Assembly (NCBI GenBank): GCA_030427735.1 | Contig: JAUIBP010000005.1 | Span: forward strand, 248,001-312,000 | Reading direction: 5' to 3' | Length of the DNA stretch: 64,000 nt | Origin: Bacteroidia bacterium | Lineage (GTDB): Bacteria; Bacteroidota; Bacteroidia; Flavobacteriales; Flavobacteriaceae | Shown: piece by piece, positions 29,073-37,057 of the stretch | Layout of the letters: every line of letters begins with the position of its first letter | Numbering within the stretch: position 1 is the first letter of the stretch | Made by a program: the position numbers and the translations under genes | Notes under the pieces: generated by a model | Database searches by the model: none | Told to the model about the DNA's origin: nothing | The model's input: the letters and a program-made list of their open reading frames with translations, nothing else

Positions 29073-30506
29073 ATGAAAATGAAAAATATATTTAAATCAT
29101 GGTCTCTAGCAGCTATTACAGGTTTAATGGTGGTTACCACAGCTTGTGATACTGATTTTGAAGAAACCAATACCGACCCTAACAGTCCAACTGAAATTTC
29201 TGTTGACTTACAATTAGGATACATAGAAAGAACTTTAGTAAACGAAGTACATAATTATTTCGCTGCTGGAGAATGTGCCTCAGACTGGCCACAACACATC
29301 TCTAAGCCTATCTATAACGATGCCGATAGATATTATCCGCGTTTAGGATCTATAAATAACTTCTGGACTATTATGTATGCCTCTGTTATTGCCGATGCTA
29401 ACGAAATGTATAATTTAGCTGTTGAAGCAGAAAACCCTGCCGTGCAAGGTGCCGCTTTAACCTTACAAGCCATCGCTTACCAATATTTAACCGATGCCTT
29501 TGGTAGTATTCCAATGTCTGACGCTATAAAAGGTGAAGAAGGTAACTTTAACGCTACTTACGACTCTCAAGAGCAAGTTTACACGCAAATTTTTGCCATG
29601 TTAGACGAAGCTATTGCTAGCTTCCAAGCTGGTGGATCTATAAATGCTGGACAAGATTTAATGTACGGTGGAGACACTTCTAAATGGTTAAAATTAGCTA
29701 CTTCTATTAAATTTAGAGCTATGATGCGAATTTCTGACACCTCTTTATTTAGTGCTTCAGAATTACAAAGCTTAGTAAATTCTGGTAACTTAATTACCAC
29801 TAATGCCGATAATGCTTTTATATCTTTCGAAACCATTGCCACTCCTAATGCCAATCCATTCTATGCCATCGTTTTAGACGGTAGAACAGGCGAATGGTGT
29901 ATGGGCGAGGCTTTAGTAGAGTTTATGAAAACTGCTAACGATCCAAGATTAGCCGTATATGCTAACCCTAACGATTCTGGTGAATACCGCGGTAAGCCTG
30001 CTGGTTACATTAACCCAGGTTCTGCTGGTTACGCTACAGGTACTGTGTCTGAAATTGGAGATGCGTTTATGGCTGCTGATGCACCTTTACAAATCATTAA
30101 TGCTGCACAAGTAAACTTATTGTTAGCTGATGCTGCTGCTAGTGGTTACATTGGCGGTGCTGCTGCAGATTATTTTAGTGCTGGTGTAGCTAGCTCTTTA
30201 ACACAACACGGTTTATCAGCAACAAGCTTTACTCCTTCTTACCAAGGGCCACAGTCTATTGGTGAGCAATTATGGGTTTCTACATTCATGCAAGGTTACG
30301 AAACTTGGGCTGAATGGAGAAGAACTGATATCCCTGGTGATTTACCTTTAGCTGTAGATCCGCAACCAGGTGTAAACAGTATTCCTACAAGATATACCTA
30401 CCCTAACGACGAAATTTCGTTAAACGCTAGCAATGTAAATGCTGCCTTAGAGGAGCAAAATATTGATGATGCTTTAACTGCTAAAGTTTGGTGGGACGTA
30501 AACTAA
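29073..30506 (+). CDS. SusD/RagB-family nutrient-binding lipoprotein
   Basis: 477 aa. Lipoprotein signal with Cys25 in VVTTACDTD. Helical TPR-like content (PAVQGAALTLQAIAYQYLTDAFG, NLAVEAEN) and the FNATYDSQEQVYTQIFAMLDEAI stretch are typical of SusD-like proteins. It resembles the SusD-like subgroup that pairs with SusC proteins outside classic glycan loci (inference from the overall pattern). It acts as a lid on the SusC barrel at the cell surface. The ATG lies 5 nt after the SusC stop, so the two are translated from one mRNA. An alternative ATG is at codon 3. Confidence 0.93.
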   Translation: MKMKNIFKSWSLAAITGLMVVTTACDTDFEETNTDPNSPTEISVDLQLGYIERTLVNEVHNYFAAGECASDWPQHISKPIYNDADRYYPRLGSINNFWTIMYASVIADANEMYNLAVEAENPAVQGAALTLQAIAYQYLTDAFGSIPMSDAIKGEEGNFNATYDSQEQVYTQIFAMLDEAIASFQAGGSINAGQDLMYGGDTSKWLKLATSIKFRAMMRISDTSLFSASELQSLVNSGNLITTNADNAFISFETIATPNANPFYAIVLDGRTGEWCMGEALVEFMKTANDPRLAVYANPNDSGEYRGKPAGYINPGSAGYATGTVSEIGDAFMAADAPLQIINAAQVNLLLADAAASGYIGGAAADYFSAGVASSLTQHGLSATSFTPSYQGPQSIGEQLWVSTFMQGYETWAEWRRTDIPGDLPLAVDPQPGVNSIPTRYTYPNDEISLNASNVNAALEEQNIDDALTAKVWWDVN

Positions 30507-30525
30507 TTTAAAAACAACAAAGATT

Positions 30526-31398
30526 ATGAAAAATTTATTATATATAGCTTTAGTAATGCTAAGCATCCTTGGTTTTACTGCTTGTAACGCAGATGCCGAT
30601 GTAGATGTAGTTGCTCCAGTGGCAGGTGAAGCTGGAATTATTGTAAACGTATCAACAAACTCTTCAGGAGCCCTTTTGGGTTCTCCTGAAGCAGGAAAAG
30701 ATTTACCAGATGCAGAAATTACTTTTTCTGACGACTACTTAAACTTAGTTGTAACGCAAACTTCTGGTAATTTCGATGTTGGAAATGTAAACCGTATCGA
30801 AATTTATAAAGCTTTAAACGGAGGTGAGCAAGTTAAAGTAGGTGAAACTACAGCATTACCTTATACTTTAACTTACAATTCTATAGACGAGTTTGTTGAA
30901 GGTTTAGGTGTACAACCATCAGATTTAAGAATTGGTGATGTATTTGCTTTTATTGTTAAGGTTGTTAAAAACGACGGTGCCGTTTACACTTACAGTGCTA
31001 GTATGGGGCGTTTTTCTTTAACGATTAACTGTTCTTACGACTTAACCGGTACTTATACCATGACAAACAATGTTTGTGACAACCCACAAACCGTTACAAT
31101 TTCTCAAAATTCAGACGGAACATGGTATGCTTCTACAGCAGACGGTGGTTTATTACAATTTTGTTCTAGCAACACAAGTCTTCAAAACGACGGAAGCTTT
31201 GCCGTTGGTTGTGGTGGTGTTGTAGATGCTTCTGGTACAGATGGCGGCCCTGGTTATTGTGCTGGTGGTGGTTATGGTATTGGATGTATAGAAGGTGGTA
31301 CTTGGGACCAAGAAGCAGGTGTATTAGAATTAAACCATTCTAACGCATTCTTTACTTGGGCAGCTGCTGAATATACTTCTAAATATGTAAGACAATAA
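30526..31398 (+). CDS. Putative surface lipoprotein of the SusCD operon
   Basis: 290 aa. Signal with lipobox Cys20 in LGFTACNAD. Two regions are visible. Residues 35-170 are beta-rich, with an Ig- or SusE-like feel (NRIEIYKALNGGEQVKVGETT and YTLTYNSIDEFVEGL). Residues 175-290 form a compact Cys/Gly-rich domain with seven Cys (NCSYDLTGTYTMTNNVC, FCSSN, VGCGG, GYCAGGGYGIGCIEGG). I do not recognise the C-terminal domain. Its position after SusD suggests a substrate-binding or accessory role. A strong hairpin lies inside the coding sequence at codons 46-56. Confidence 0.75.
   Translation: MKNLLYIALVMLSILGFTACNADADVDVVAPVAGEAGIIVNVSTNSSGALLGSPEAGKDLPDAEITFSDDYLNLVVTQTSGNFDVGNVNRIEIYKALNGGEQVKVGETTALPYTLTYNSIDEFVEGLGVQPSDLRIGDVFAFIVKVVKNDGAVYTYSASMGRFSLTINCSYDLTGTYTMTNNVCDNPQTVTISQNSDGTWYASTADGGLLQFCSSNTSLQNDGSFAVGCGGVVDASGTDGGPGYCAGGGYGIGCIEGGTWDQEAGVLELNHSNAFFTWAAAEYTSKYVRQ
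30662..30691 (+). promoter_or_regulatory. Strong hairpin inside the coding sequence of the SusCD-operon lipoprotein
   Basis: CTTCAGGAG (30662-30670) pairs perfectly with CTCCTGAAG (30683-30691), and CCC with GGG around a TTTT loop (TT bulge). It lies about 135 nt into the gene, with no T-run after it. It may limit ribosome or polymerase passage or stabilise the upstream SusCD mRNA (inference). Confidence 0.5.
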
Positions 31399-31431
31399 TT
31401 TTAGCCGTAGAATTAATATTTAACTTAAAAA

Positions 31432-32322
31432 ATGATGAAAAACATATATAAAACTTTGTTACTATTAACTCTATCTGGCTTTGTATTCACATCTTGTGAC
31501 GAAGATGCTGGAAACACTGGAGAGTCAATAGTAGACTATACAAAAACAGGAGCGACCGTATCTACTCCTGATAATAACATTACTGTAAGCGAATCAGACG
31601 CATATGCTTCTGGAGATGATATTATGATACCTTTTACAGTTACTTTAGCAGAAGCTACTACTGCATCAGCTGTTATTGATTTAGTACAAACTGGTGGTAC
31701 TGCAGATAGCGACGATTACGCTGTTTCTAATGTAATGATCACACCAGGTAATACTACTGCAACTGGTTATATTGCTATTCACAGCAATGGTTACATTGAA
31801 GGTACAGAAACTTTAGAATTAACTGCCAGATCTAGAGCGAACTTTAACATCAACGATTTTGTAATGAACATTACTATTGATGATGATTATGTGAACGACC
31901 ATTTAGATTTAGATTTAGTATGGGAAGGTTCTTTTACTGGAGAAGTTGGTGATGGTGCAGAATTAACATTAGATTTCTGTACTATGGATTTTGACATCTT
32001 AATTTTTGATGAAAATCTTCAAGATACCGGAATTTACGGTGGTGCTACAGGGTCTTGTCCAGAGCATGTAAGCTTATCAGGTTTACCTGACGGACTTTAC
32101 TACATCGTAGTAGATCTTTACGAGAACCCATTAGCTGCAATTATAAATGCTAACGGTACCATTGGTGTTCCTTTATCTTTATCTTGGGGTCAAGAGTATT
32201 TTGATGATGTTGCCGGGAACCTTGTATACAACGGTTTCACAACAGACGATACTTCTGGAACATTCCCAATTGCTACAGTTACTGTAGAAAATGGTTATAT
32301 GTACACAGTTGCACCTTACTAA
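31432..32322 (+). CDS. Putative surface lipoprotein with Calx-beta-like domain
   Basis: 296 aa. Lipobox Cys22 in VFTSCDED. Residues about 45-150 resemble a Calx-beta or related beta-sandwich: VSESDAYASGDDIMIPFTVTLAEA, the GGTADSDDYAVSN element and YIEGTETLELTA. The C-terminal half (about 160-296) is acidic and beta-rich (LDLDLVWEGSFTGEVGDG, CTMDFDILIFDEN, GLPDGLYYIVVDLYENP), like pre-peptidase C-terminal-type sandwich domains, and may bind Ca2+ through its Asp clusters (inference). Last gene of the SusCD operon; a terminator follows. Confidence 0.75.
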   Translation: MMKNIYKTLLLLTLSGFVFTSCDEDAGNTGESIVDYTKTGATVSTPDNNITVSESDAYASGDDIMIPFTVTLAEATTASAVIDLVQTGGTADSDDYAVSNVMITPGNTTATGYIAIHSNGYIEGTETLELTARSRANFNINDFVMNITIDDDYVNDHLDLDLVWEGSFTGEVGDGAELTLDFCTMDFDILIFDENLQDTGIYGGATGSCPEHVSLSGLPDGLYYIVVDLYENPLAAIINANGTIGVPLSLSWGQEYFDDVAGNLVYNGFTTDDTSGTFPIATVTVENGYMYTVAPY

Positions 32323-32351
32323 TTAAAAAGTAAAGTTTTAATTATATCAAC

Positions 32352-32381
32352 AAAAACCACCTCTTTCGAGGTGGTTTTTTT
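32352..32381 (+). terminator. Intrinsic terminator of the SusCD operon
   Basis: AAAAACCACCTC-TTTC-GAGGTGGTTTTTTT: a perfect stem of about 12 bp including the A/T flanks, a 4-nt loop and a T-run, 30 nt after the last stop. Confidence 0.92.
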
Positions 32382-32418
32382 ATGCATAAATTTTATAAAA
32401 TGACAAACATTAAAATTG

Positions 32419-32426
32419 TACTTTTA
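32419..32426 (+). promoter_or_regulatory. Candidate -7 box of rlmB
   Basis: TACTTTTA, one mismatch from TAnnTTTG, only 4 nt before the rlmB ATG. No TTG stands at the expected -33 spacing, so support is moderate. It would give a leaderless transcript. Confidence 0.4.
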
Positions 32427-32430
32427 CAAC

Positions 32431-33165
32431 ATGGAAAAAGACACTCAAATTTTTGGTATTCGTGCCGTAATTGAAGCCATTCAGTCGGGCGAAAACATCG
32501 ATAAAGTATTTGTTCAAAAGGGGTTAAAAGGAGAACAATCGCACGAATTAGAAACTGTTTTACGTAAACAACGGCTTAACGTGTCTTATGTTCCTGTAGA
32601 AAAACTTAATAAACTCACACAAAAAAACCATCAGGGTGTCGTTGCCCAAATTGCTCCCATTTCTTTTTACGATTTAGAAGAGTTAGTTTTACAGGTTACA
32701 GAATCTGGACAAACGCCTTTATTTTTACTACTAGACCAACTTAGCGATGTGCGCAACTTTGGAGCAATAATACGTACAGCCGAATGCACAGGTGTTCACG
32801 GCATTATTATTCAAAAAAAAGGCGGTGCTCCTGTTAACGGCGACACCATTAAAACCAGTGCCGGAGCGGTCTTTAAAATTCCGATTTGCAAAGTAGACCA
32901 TATTAAAGATGCCTTATTCTATATGCAAGCCTCGGGCATAAAAGTGATTGCAGCCACAGAAAAAACAGACGATTTAATATACGACGTCTCGTTTAAAGAA
33001 CCGTGTGCAATTATAATGGGTTCGGAAGGAAAAGGTATCAATCCATCGGTTTTAAAATTGGTAGATGCTAAAGCAAAACTACCTTTACTAGGAGACATCG
33101 GCTCGCTTAACGTATCGGTTGCTTGTGGTGCTTTTTTATACGAAACTGTAAGACAACGTATCTAA
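32431..33165 (+). CDS. rlmB: 23S rRNA (guanosine-2'-O-)-methyltransferase RlmB (SpoU family)
   Basis: SAM-dependent methylation of a conserved 23S rRNA guanosine (G2251 in E. coli). 244 aa from the ATG at 32431. The frame also opens at a TTG 15 nt earlier, which I reject. N-terminal substrate-binding domain (about 1-80: FGIRAVIEAIQSGENIDKVFVQ), then the knotted SPOUT domain with motif 1 LLDQLSDVRNFGAIIRTAEC, motif 2 IIMGSEGKGIN and motif 3 LGDIGSLNVSVACGAFLYE. A TrmH-like tRNA enzyme is the alternative, but the N-terminal domain favours RlmB. It converges with and overlaps the rhomboid gene by 3 nt. Confidence 0.9.
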   Translation: MEKDTQIFGIRAVIEAIQSGENIDKVFVQKGLKGEQSHELETVLRKQRLNVSYVPVEKLNKLTQKNHQGVVAQIAPISFYDLEELVLQVTESGQTPLFLLLDQLSDVRNFGAIIRTAECTGVHGIIIQKKGGAPVNGDTIKTSAGAVFKIPICKVDHIKDALFYMQASGIKVIAATEKTDDLIYDVSFKEPCAIIMGSEGKGINPSVLKLVDAKAKLPLLGDIGSLNVSVACGAFLYETVRQRI

Positions 33166-33944
33166 TCTTTCGTTTTATTTTCCTTAAAAACATAATGAAT
33201 TTTAGGTGTTCCTGCGATGCCCTCAAAAGTATCTGTTGTGCTTTTGTTTTCTTCTTCTAAAACATTTTCTGGTAAAGTTTCAATAAAATTACCATCGGCA
33301 TCAAAATGTCTTAAGAATTCATCATCATCTTCATTATAATCTTCTTTTTCCCAAGCATATTGTTCGGGTTTTGCAATCTGCTTTTTAAAGATTACTGCAA
33401 ATAAAAGTCCAGTAATTAAACCAGATAAATGGCCTTCCCACGAAATACCTTCTTCAACAGGAAAAACATACCAAACCATACTTCCGTATAAAAATACAAC
33501 TAACAACGACAAAGCAATTAAACGATAGTGCTTAGCAAATACACCTTTAAAAAATATAAAACTCACCAGAACGTAAATGAGTCCGCTTGCCCCAATATGA
33601 TATGATGGCCTACCAATGCACCACGTTAAAAAACCAGATAACAACACCCCATAAACCAGTACTTTCCATGCTATTGGCTTATAAAAATAAAATAAAGCCA
33701 TACTTAACACGAATAACGGAATGGTATTATGGTACAAATGTGTGATATTAGAGTGAATAAAAGGGCTGAAAATAACACCTTGCAAACCACTTAATGTTCT
33801 TGGATATATGCCATGGGTGTTCAGAGATATATTCGTTTCAATTTCGAACCAAAACACATACCAAATTACTAAAACAAAAGCCAATGGATAAGCTAAAACC
33901 GCGTTGGAGAATTGAAATGGTTCGGTATGTAATTTAGAGTTCAT
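33162..33944 (-). CDS. Rhomboid-family intramembrane serine protease
   Basis: Cleaves transmembrane proteins within the inner membrane. 260 aa from the ATG at 33944; the frame can be extended to a TTG at 34010 but without a sensible N terminus. Six or more hydrophobic segments. HxxxN at 69-73 (HLYHN), catalytic Ser120 in HIGASG and catalytic His172 in WEGHLSG, the full rhomboid dyad. The cytoplasmic C-terminal tail (about 190-260) is acidic (EDYNEDDDEFLRHFDADGNF) and is not part of the protease core. Its function there is unknown. Confidence 0.93.
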   Translation of the reverse strand: MNSKLHTEPFQFSNAVLAYPLAFVLVIWYVFWFEIETNISLNTHGIYPRTLSGLQGVIFSPFIHSNITHLYHNTIPLFVLSMALFYFYKPIAWKVLVYGVLLSGFLTWCIGRPSYHIGASGLIYVLVSFIFFKGVFAKHYRLIALSLLVVFLYGSMVWYVFPVEEGISWEGHLSGLITGLLFAVIFKKQIAKPEQYAWEKEDYNEDDDEFLRHFDADGNFIETLPENVLEEENKSTTDTFEGIAGTPKIHYVFKENKTKD

Positions 33945-34073
33945 GAGTCTATTAAAACAAATAGTAAACCAATATACTGTTAAATGATAAAATGTCAGTC
34001 TAAAAAACAAATAGCTTGCCGCTTTACATCACTGCTCGGTGCCAAATTGTTTTATAAGATGCAAAAAATACAG

Positions 34074-34081
34074 TAATTTTA
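34074..34081 (+). promoter_or_regulatory. Candidate -7 box of rarA
   Basis: TAATTTTA, one mismatch from TAnnTTTG, 4 nt before the ATG. A TTG lies 24 nt upstream (34047-34049), slightly longer than the usual spacing. It would give a leaderless transcript. Confidence 0.4.
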
Positions 34082-34085
34082 CATT

Positions 34086-35363
34086 ATGAATGCACCATTA
34101 GCAGAGCGATTACGACCACAGACATTAGAAGATTATATCAGTCAGACACATCTTGTCGGGCAAGAAGGCCCTTTGCGTTTACAATTAAAACAAGGCCTGA
34201 TTTCTTCCATGATTTTTTGGGGACCTCCTGGCACGGGAAAAACTACATTGGCCAATATTGTTGCCCACCAATCTGGCCGTCCGTTTTTTACCTTAAGTGC
34301 AATAAATTCTGGAGTAAAAGATATCCGAGAAGTTATAGATAAAGCCAAGAATTCTGGCGGATTATTTACAACCAAACATCCTATTTTATTTATTGATGAA
34401 ATTCATAGATTTAGTAAATCGCAACAAGATTCGCTGCTGCAAGCTGTAGAAAAAGGATGGGTAACCCTTATAGGTGCCACAACAGAAAACCCAAGTTTTG
34501 AAGTTATTCCTGCCCTACTCTCCAGATGCCAAGTGTACATTTTAAAAGCCTTCGAAAAATCTGATTTAGAGCAACTTTTAGAACGTGCAATCGTAACGGA
34601 CGAACTTCTCGCTAAAAAAAATATTACTCTTAAAGAAACGGCTGCTTTACTACGGCTATCGGGAGGCGATGGCAGAAAGTTACTAAACCTATTTGAACTA
34701 ATTATAAATACGTTTGAAACTGACGATATTGTTATTACAGATGATGTTGTTCTAAAAAAAATTCAGAATAATACCGCACGATACGACAAAACAGGCGAAC
34801 AACATTACGACATCATTTCAGCATTTATAAAATCCATACGTGGTAGCGACCCCAATGCAGCTGTGTATTGGCTTGCCAGAATGATTGAAGGTGGCGAAGA
34901 TGTAAAATTTATTGCCAGACGCCTATTAATTTTAGCTAGCGAAGATATAGGAAATGCCAATCCTACAGCATTGGTTATTGCCAATAATACATTTCAGGCT
35001 GTATCGGCCATTGGCTATCCAGAATCCAGAATTACGCTTAGCCAATGCACCACTTACCTAGCCTGTTCGCCTAAAAGTAATTCGGCTTACGAAGCCATTG
35101 GCAAAGCCCAACAATTGGTACGTGCTACTGGCGATTTATCGGTACCTTTACACATTCGTAATGCACCAACCAAACTTATGAAGGAATTGGGCTATGGCGA
35201 AGACTATAAATACGCCCACAACTACGAGAACAATTTTGCACTACAAGAGTTTCTGCCAGAAGAAATAAAAAACACCAAGCTCTACGAGCCTGGTGCTAAT
35301 ACCAGAGAACAATCTGATCGTAATTTTTTAAAACAACGTTGGAAAGGCAAATACGGGTACTAA
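34086..35363 (+). CDS. rarA: Replication-associated recombination AAA+ ATPase RarA (MgsA)
   Basis: Acts at stalled replication forks, related to clamp-loader subunits. 425 aa. The N terminus PLAERLRPQTLEDYISQTHLVG is the RarA signature. Walker A GPPGTGKTT (46-54), Walker B IDEIHRF (about 99-105), sensor-1 GATTENPSFEV, and the arginine-finger region LLSRCQVY. The C-terminal tetramerisation domain ends with IKSIRGSDPNAAVYWLARM and NAPTKLMKELGYG. Transcribed divergently from the rhomboid gene. Confidence 0.96.
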   Translation: MNAPLAERLRPQTLEDYISQTHLVGQEGPLRLQLKQGLISSMIFWGPPGTGKTTLANIVAHQSGRPFFTLSAINSGVKDIREVIDKAKNSGGLFTTKHPILFIDEIHRFSKSQQDSLLQAVEKGWVTLIGATTENPSFEVIPALLSRCQVYILKAFEKSDLEQLLERAIVTDELLAKKNITLKETAALLRLSGGDGRKLLNLFELIINTFETDDIVITDDVVLKKIQNNTARYDKTGEQHYDIISAFIKSIRGSDPNAAVYWLARMIEGGEDVKFIARRLLILASEDIGNANPTALVIANNTFQAVSAIGYPESRITLSQCTTYLACSPKSNSAYEAIGKAQQLVRATGDLSVPLHIRNAPTKLMKELGYGEDYKYAHNYENNFALQEFLPEEIKNTKLYEPGANTREQSDRNFLKQRWKGKYGY

Positions 35364-35369
35364 AACTTA

Positions 35370-35386
35370 TTAATAACCGTTATTAA
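35370..35386. other. Near-perfect palindrome after rarA
   Basis: TTAATAAC-C-GTTATTAA, 8-bp arms around one central base, 7 nt after the rarA stop. No long T-run follows. It could be a weak terminator or a protein-binding site. Confidence 0.4.
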
Positions 35387-35398
35387 TGATAAATTTAC

Positions 35399-35485
35399 TG
35401 TCATCCCGAACTTGTTTCGGGGTCTCATAATAAAATGCTAATTTACAAACAACATGAGATGCTGAATCTAGTTCAGCATGACGAC
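35399..35485. repeat. REP-like intergenic element with TGTCAT / ATGACG ends
   Basis: 87 nt between rarA and the next gene. The ends are imperfect inverted repeats (TGTCATCCCGAAC with GTTCAGCATGACG). Two internal hairpins are CCGAAC/GTTTCGG-type and GCTGAA-TCTAG-TTCAGC, and GTCTCAT pairs with ATGAGAT. From memory, similar units recur between genes in many Flavobacteriia genomes. Copy number cannot be judged from one window. Confidence 0.7.
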
Positions 35486-35516
35486 AACAAAGTATTATGT
35501 CTAAACGGGCAATCGA

Positions 35517-36275
35517 TTAAAACTTAATGTTTAATGTTTTTGTTTTAAGTGCATCGCCTTCATAATATTCTAAGACCCAAGCATCACCATCCTTACGCAC
35601 CATAGCTTGCTGACCTTCTACCAGAAAGACATCCTTTGTATTGGTCTGTTTTAATTTATAAACGACTTTAGGTGTACTATCTACCAACTGGTATCCGTTA
35701 GTGATGGCCTGCGCATATAATATTTGGGAGGCATCGGTTTGTACAGGTGTTGTATTGGCTACCGTATTAGCAACTACCGGAGTTGCAGCCACTGGAGCAG
35801 CTACCGGAGCGACAGGTGGTGCTACTTGTTGGACAGTGTTTAAACTGCCATCGTATTGATGATCAAGCTCGGCAACAGATTCGAAAGCTTCGCGTAACGC
35901 CAACTGATAGGCTTTTTCGAATTCCTTTTCTTTGGTAGAACCTATTTTTGAAGAAAACACCAACTGGTTTTTACAGTCTTTTAACTCTACTTTTAATTTC
36001 GTGGTAAATAAACTCGATTCGTTTAACACATTAGAGCGTAAAGCTAAACAGCCATTTGCATTTAAATCGGCTGGCATATCGCTATCTTCCATTAGCGCTA
36101 CAAATCCGTATTTATTAAACAAAAACTCTGTTAAAGCGTTTAATTTATATTGGTTTTCTTCCTTTAAAAACCCAAAAGTCTTTGGAACTATAACGTACTT
36201 ATAAGCATTTAAATTTGTTTGCGCAAAACTGCTTACCGCAAAGGCCAAGCACATTAGTAAACATAATTTTTTCAT
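35517..36275 (-). CDS. Exported conserved flavobacterial protein of unknown function
   Basis: 252 aa. Signal peptide 1-18 (AFAVSSFAQ). Residues 22-145 form the conserved part (YKYVIVPKTFGFLKEENQYKLN, LTEFLFNKYGFVALME, and a Cys in VELKDCKNQLVF). A Pro/Ala/Val linker follows (about 150-185, PVAPVAAPVAATP and similar), then a short C-terminal domain with VYKLKQTNTKDVFLVEGQ and DGDAWVLEYYEGD. No catalytic motif is seen. Likely periplasmic. A near-consensus TATATTTA box lies about 20 nt before the ATG. Confidence 0.7.
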   Translation of the reverse strand: MKKLCLLMCLAFAVSSFAQTNLNAYKYVIVPKTFGFLKEENQYKLNALTEFLFNKYGFVALMEDSDMPADLNANGCLALRSNVLNESSLFTTKLKVELKDCKNQLVFSSKIGSTKEKEFEKAYQLALREAFESVAELDHQYDGSLNTVQQVAPPVAPVAAPVAATPVVANTVANTTPVQTDASQILYAQAITNGYQLVDSTPKVVYKLKQTNTKDVFLVEGQQAMVRKDGDAWVLEYYEGDALKTKTLNIKF

Positions 36276-36367
36276 TGTTATTTAGTTTTTTGTAAATATA
36301 ATTAAGTTTTATTTGATTGCAGACAAGTCGCAAGAATCATTTAATATTTAGCACGATATAAAATTGT

Positions 36368-37057
36368 TTATAAATGATTTTTTAACTCTATCAGCTTTTG
36401 AATTTGTGGAACTTTTAAATGATTATCCGCAGTACTTTCACTAAAATAAATAACACCAAAGCCCAGAGCCACTGCTCCCTCAATATCGGCTTCAAAATTA
36501 TCGCCAATCATAACACTCTGTTCAACCGTAGTGTTTGCTAAATTAAGGGCATAGTTAAAAATATCGCGATGTGGCTTTTTAACACCTGCCATTTCGGAAT
36601 TCGTAACGGTTTTAAAATACTGAGCAATATTAGAACTGCTCAATTTTAAATGTTGCACCTCGTTAAAACCATTGGTTATAATATGAAGATTGTATTTGGG
36701 TTGTAAATAATCTAGCACCGTAACGGTATCTTCAAACAAATGGTTAAACGACGTTATGTGTTGTATATACGCCTCGGATAACTTTAAAATCATCGGCTTA
36801 GAAACATCTATATTTAAAATCTTAAAAGTATCGTTAAGTCGTCCAAAACGCAGTGCTTCCTTATCGACTTCGCCTAATCTATAACGTTTCCAATACGTGG
36901 TATTGATAGCTTTATACACATCTAAAAACTCAGGCAGATTAATAGGTAATGCATGTAATTGAAATATTTTATGGAAAGTTAATGCCGAATTGGTTTCGAA
37001 ATCCCATAAGGTATGGTCTAAGTCGAAAAACACATCGGTAATTTTTGATTTAGTCAT
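36368..37057 (-). CDS. YjjG-like HAD-superfamily phosphatase (possible non-canonical pyrimidine nucleotidase)
   Basis: 229 aa. Motif I DVFFDLDHTLWDFE with nucleophile Asp12 and general acid Asp14; motif II Thr in IITNGF (about 119-124); motif III Lys in GVKKPHRDIF; motif IV IGDNFEADI. The helical cap lies between motifs I and II. The FDLDHTLWDF opening is characteristic of the YjjG/YfnB nucleotidase group, which dephosphorylates unusual pyrimidine nucleotides. Its start overlaps the end of the deacetylase-like gene by 8 nt, indicating translational coupling, though the functional link is unclear. Confidence 0.87.
   Translation of the reverse strand: MTKSKITDVFFDLDHTLWDFETNSALTFHKIFQLHALPINLPEFLDVYKAINTTYWKRYRLGEVDKEALRFGRLNDTFKILNIDVSKPMILKLSEAYIQHITSFNHLFEDTVTVLDYLQPKYNLHIITNGFNEVQHLKLSSSNIAQYFKTVTNSEMAGVKKPHRDIFNYALNLANTTVEQSVMIGDNFEADIEGAVALGFGVIYFSESTADNHLKVPQIQKLIELKNHL

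Noticed and set aside
32431-33165. TrmH-type tRNA methyltransferase for the SpoU gene
   Set aside because: Presence of the N-terminal L30e-like substrate-binding domain and the motif pattern favour RlmB, though a related rRNA target cannot be excluded.
33945-34010. TTG start for the rhomboid gene
   Set aside because: The added residues would give an odd hydrophobic N terminus in the promoter region shared with rarA; the ATG at 33944 is adequate.
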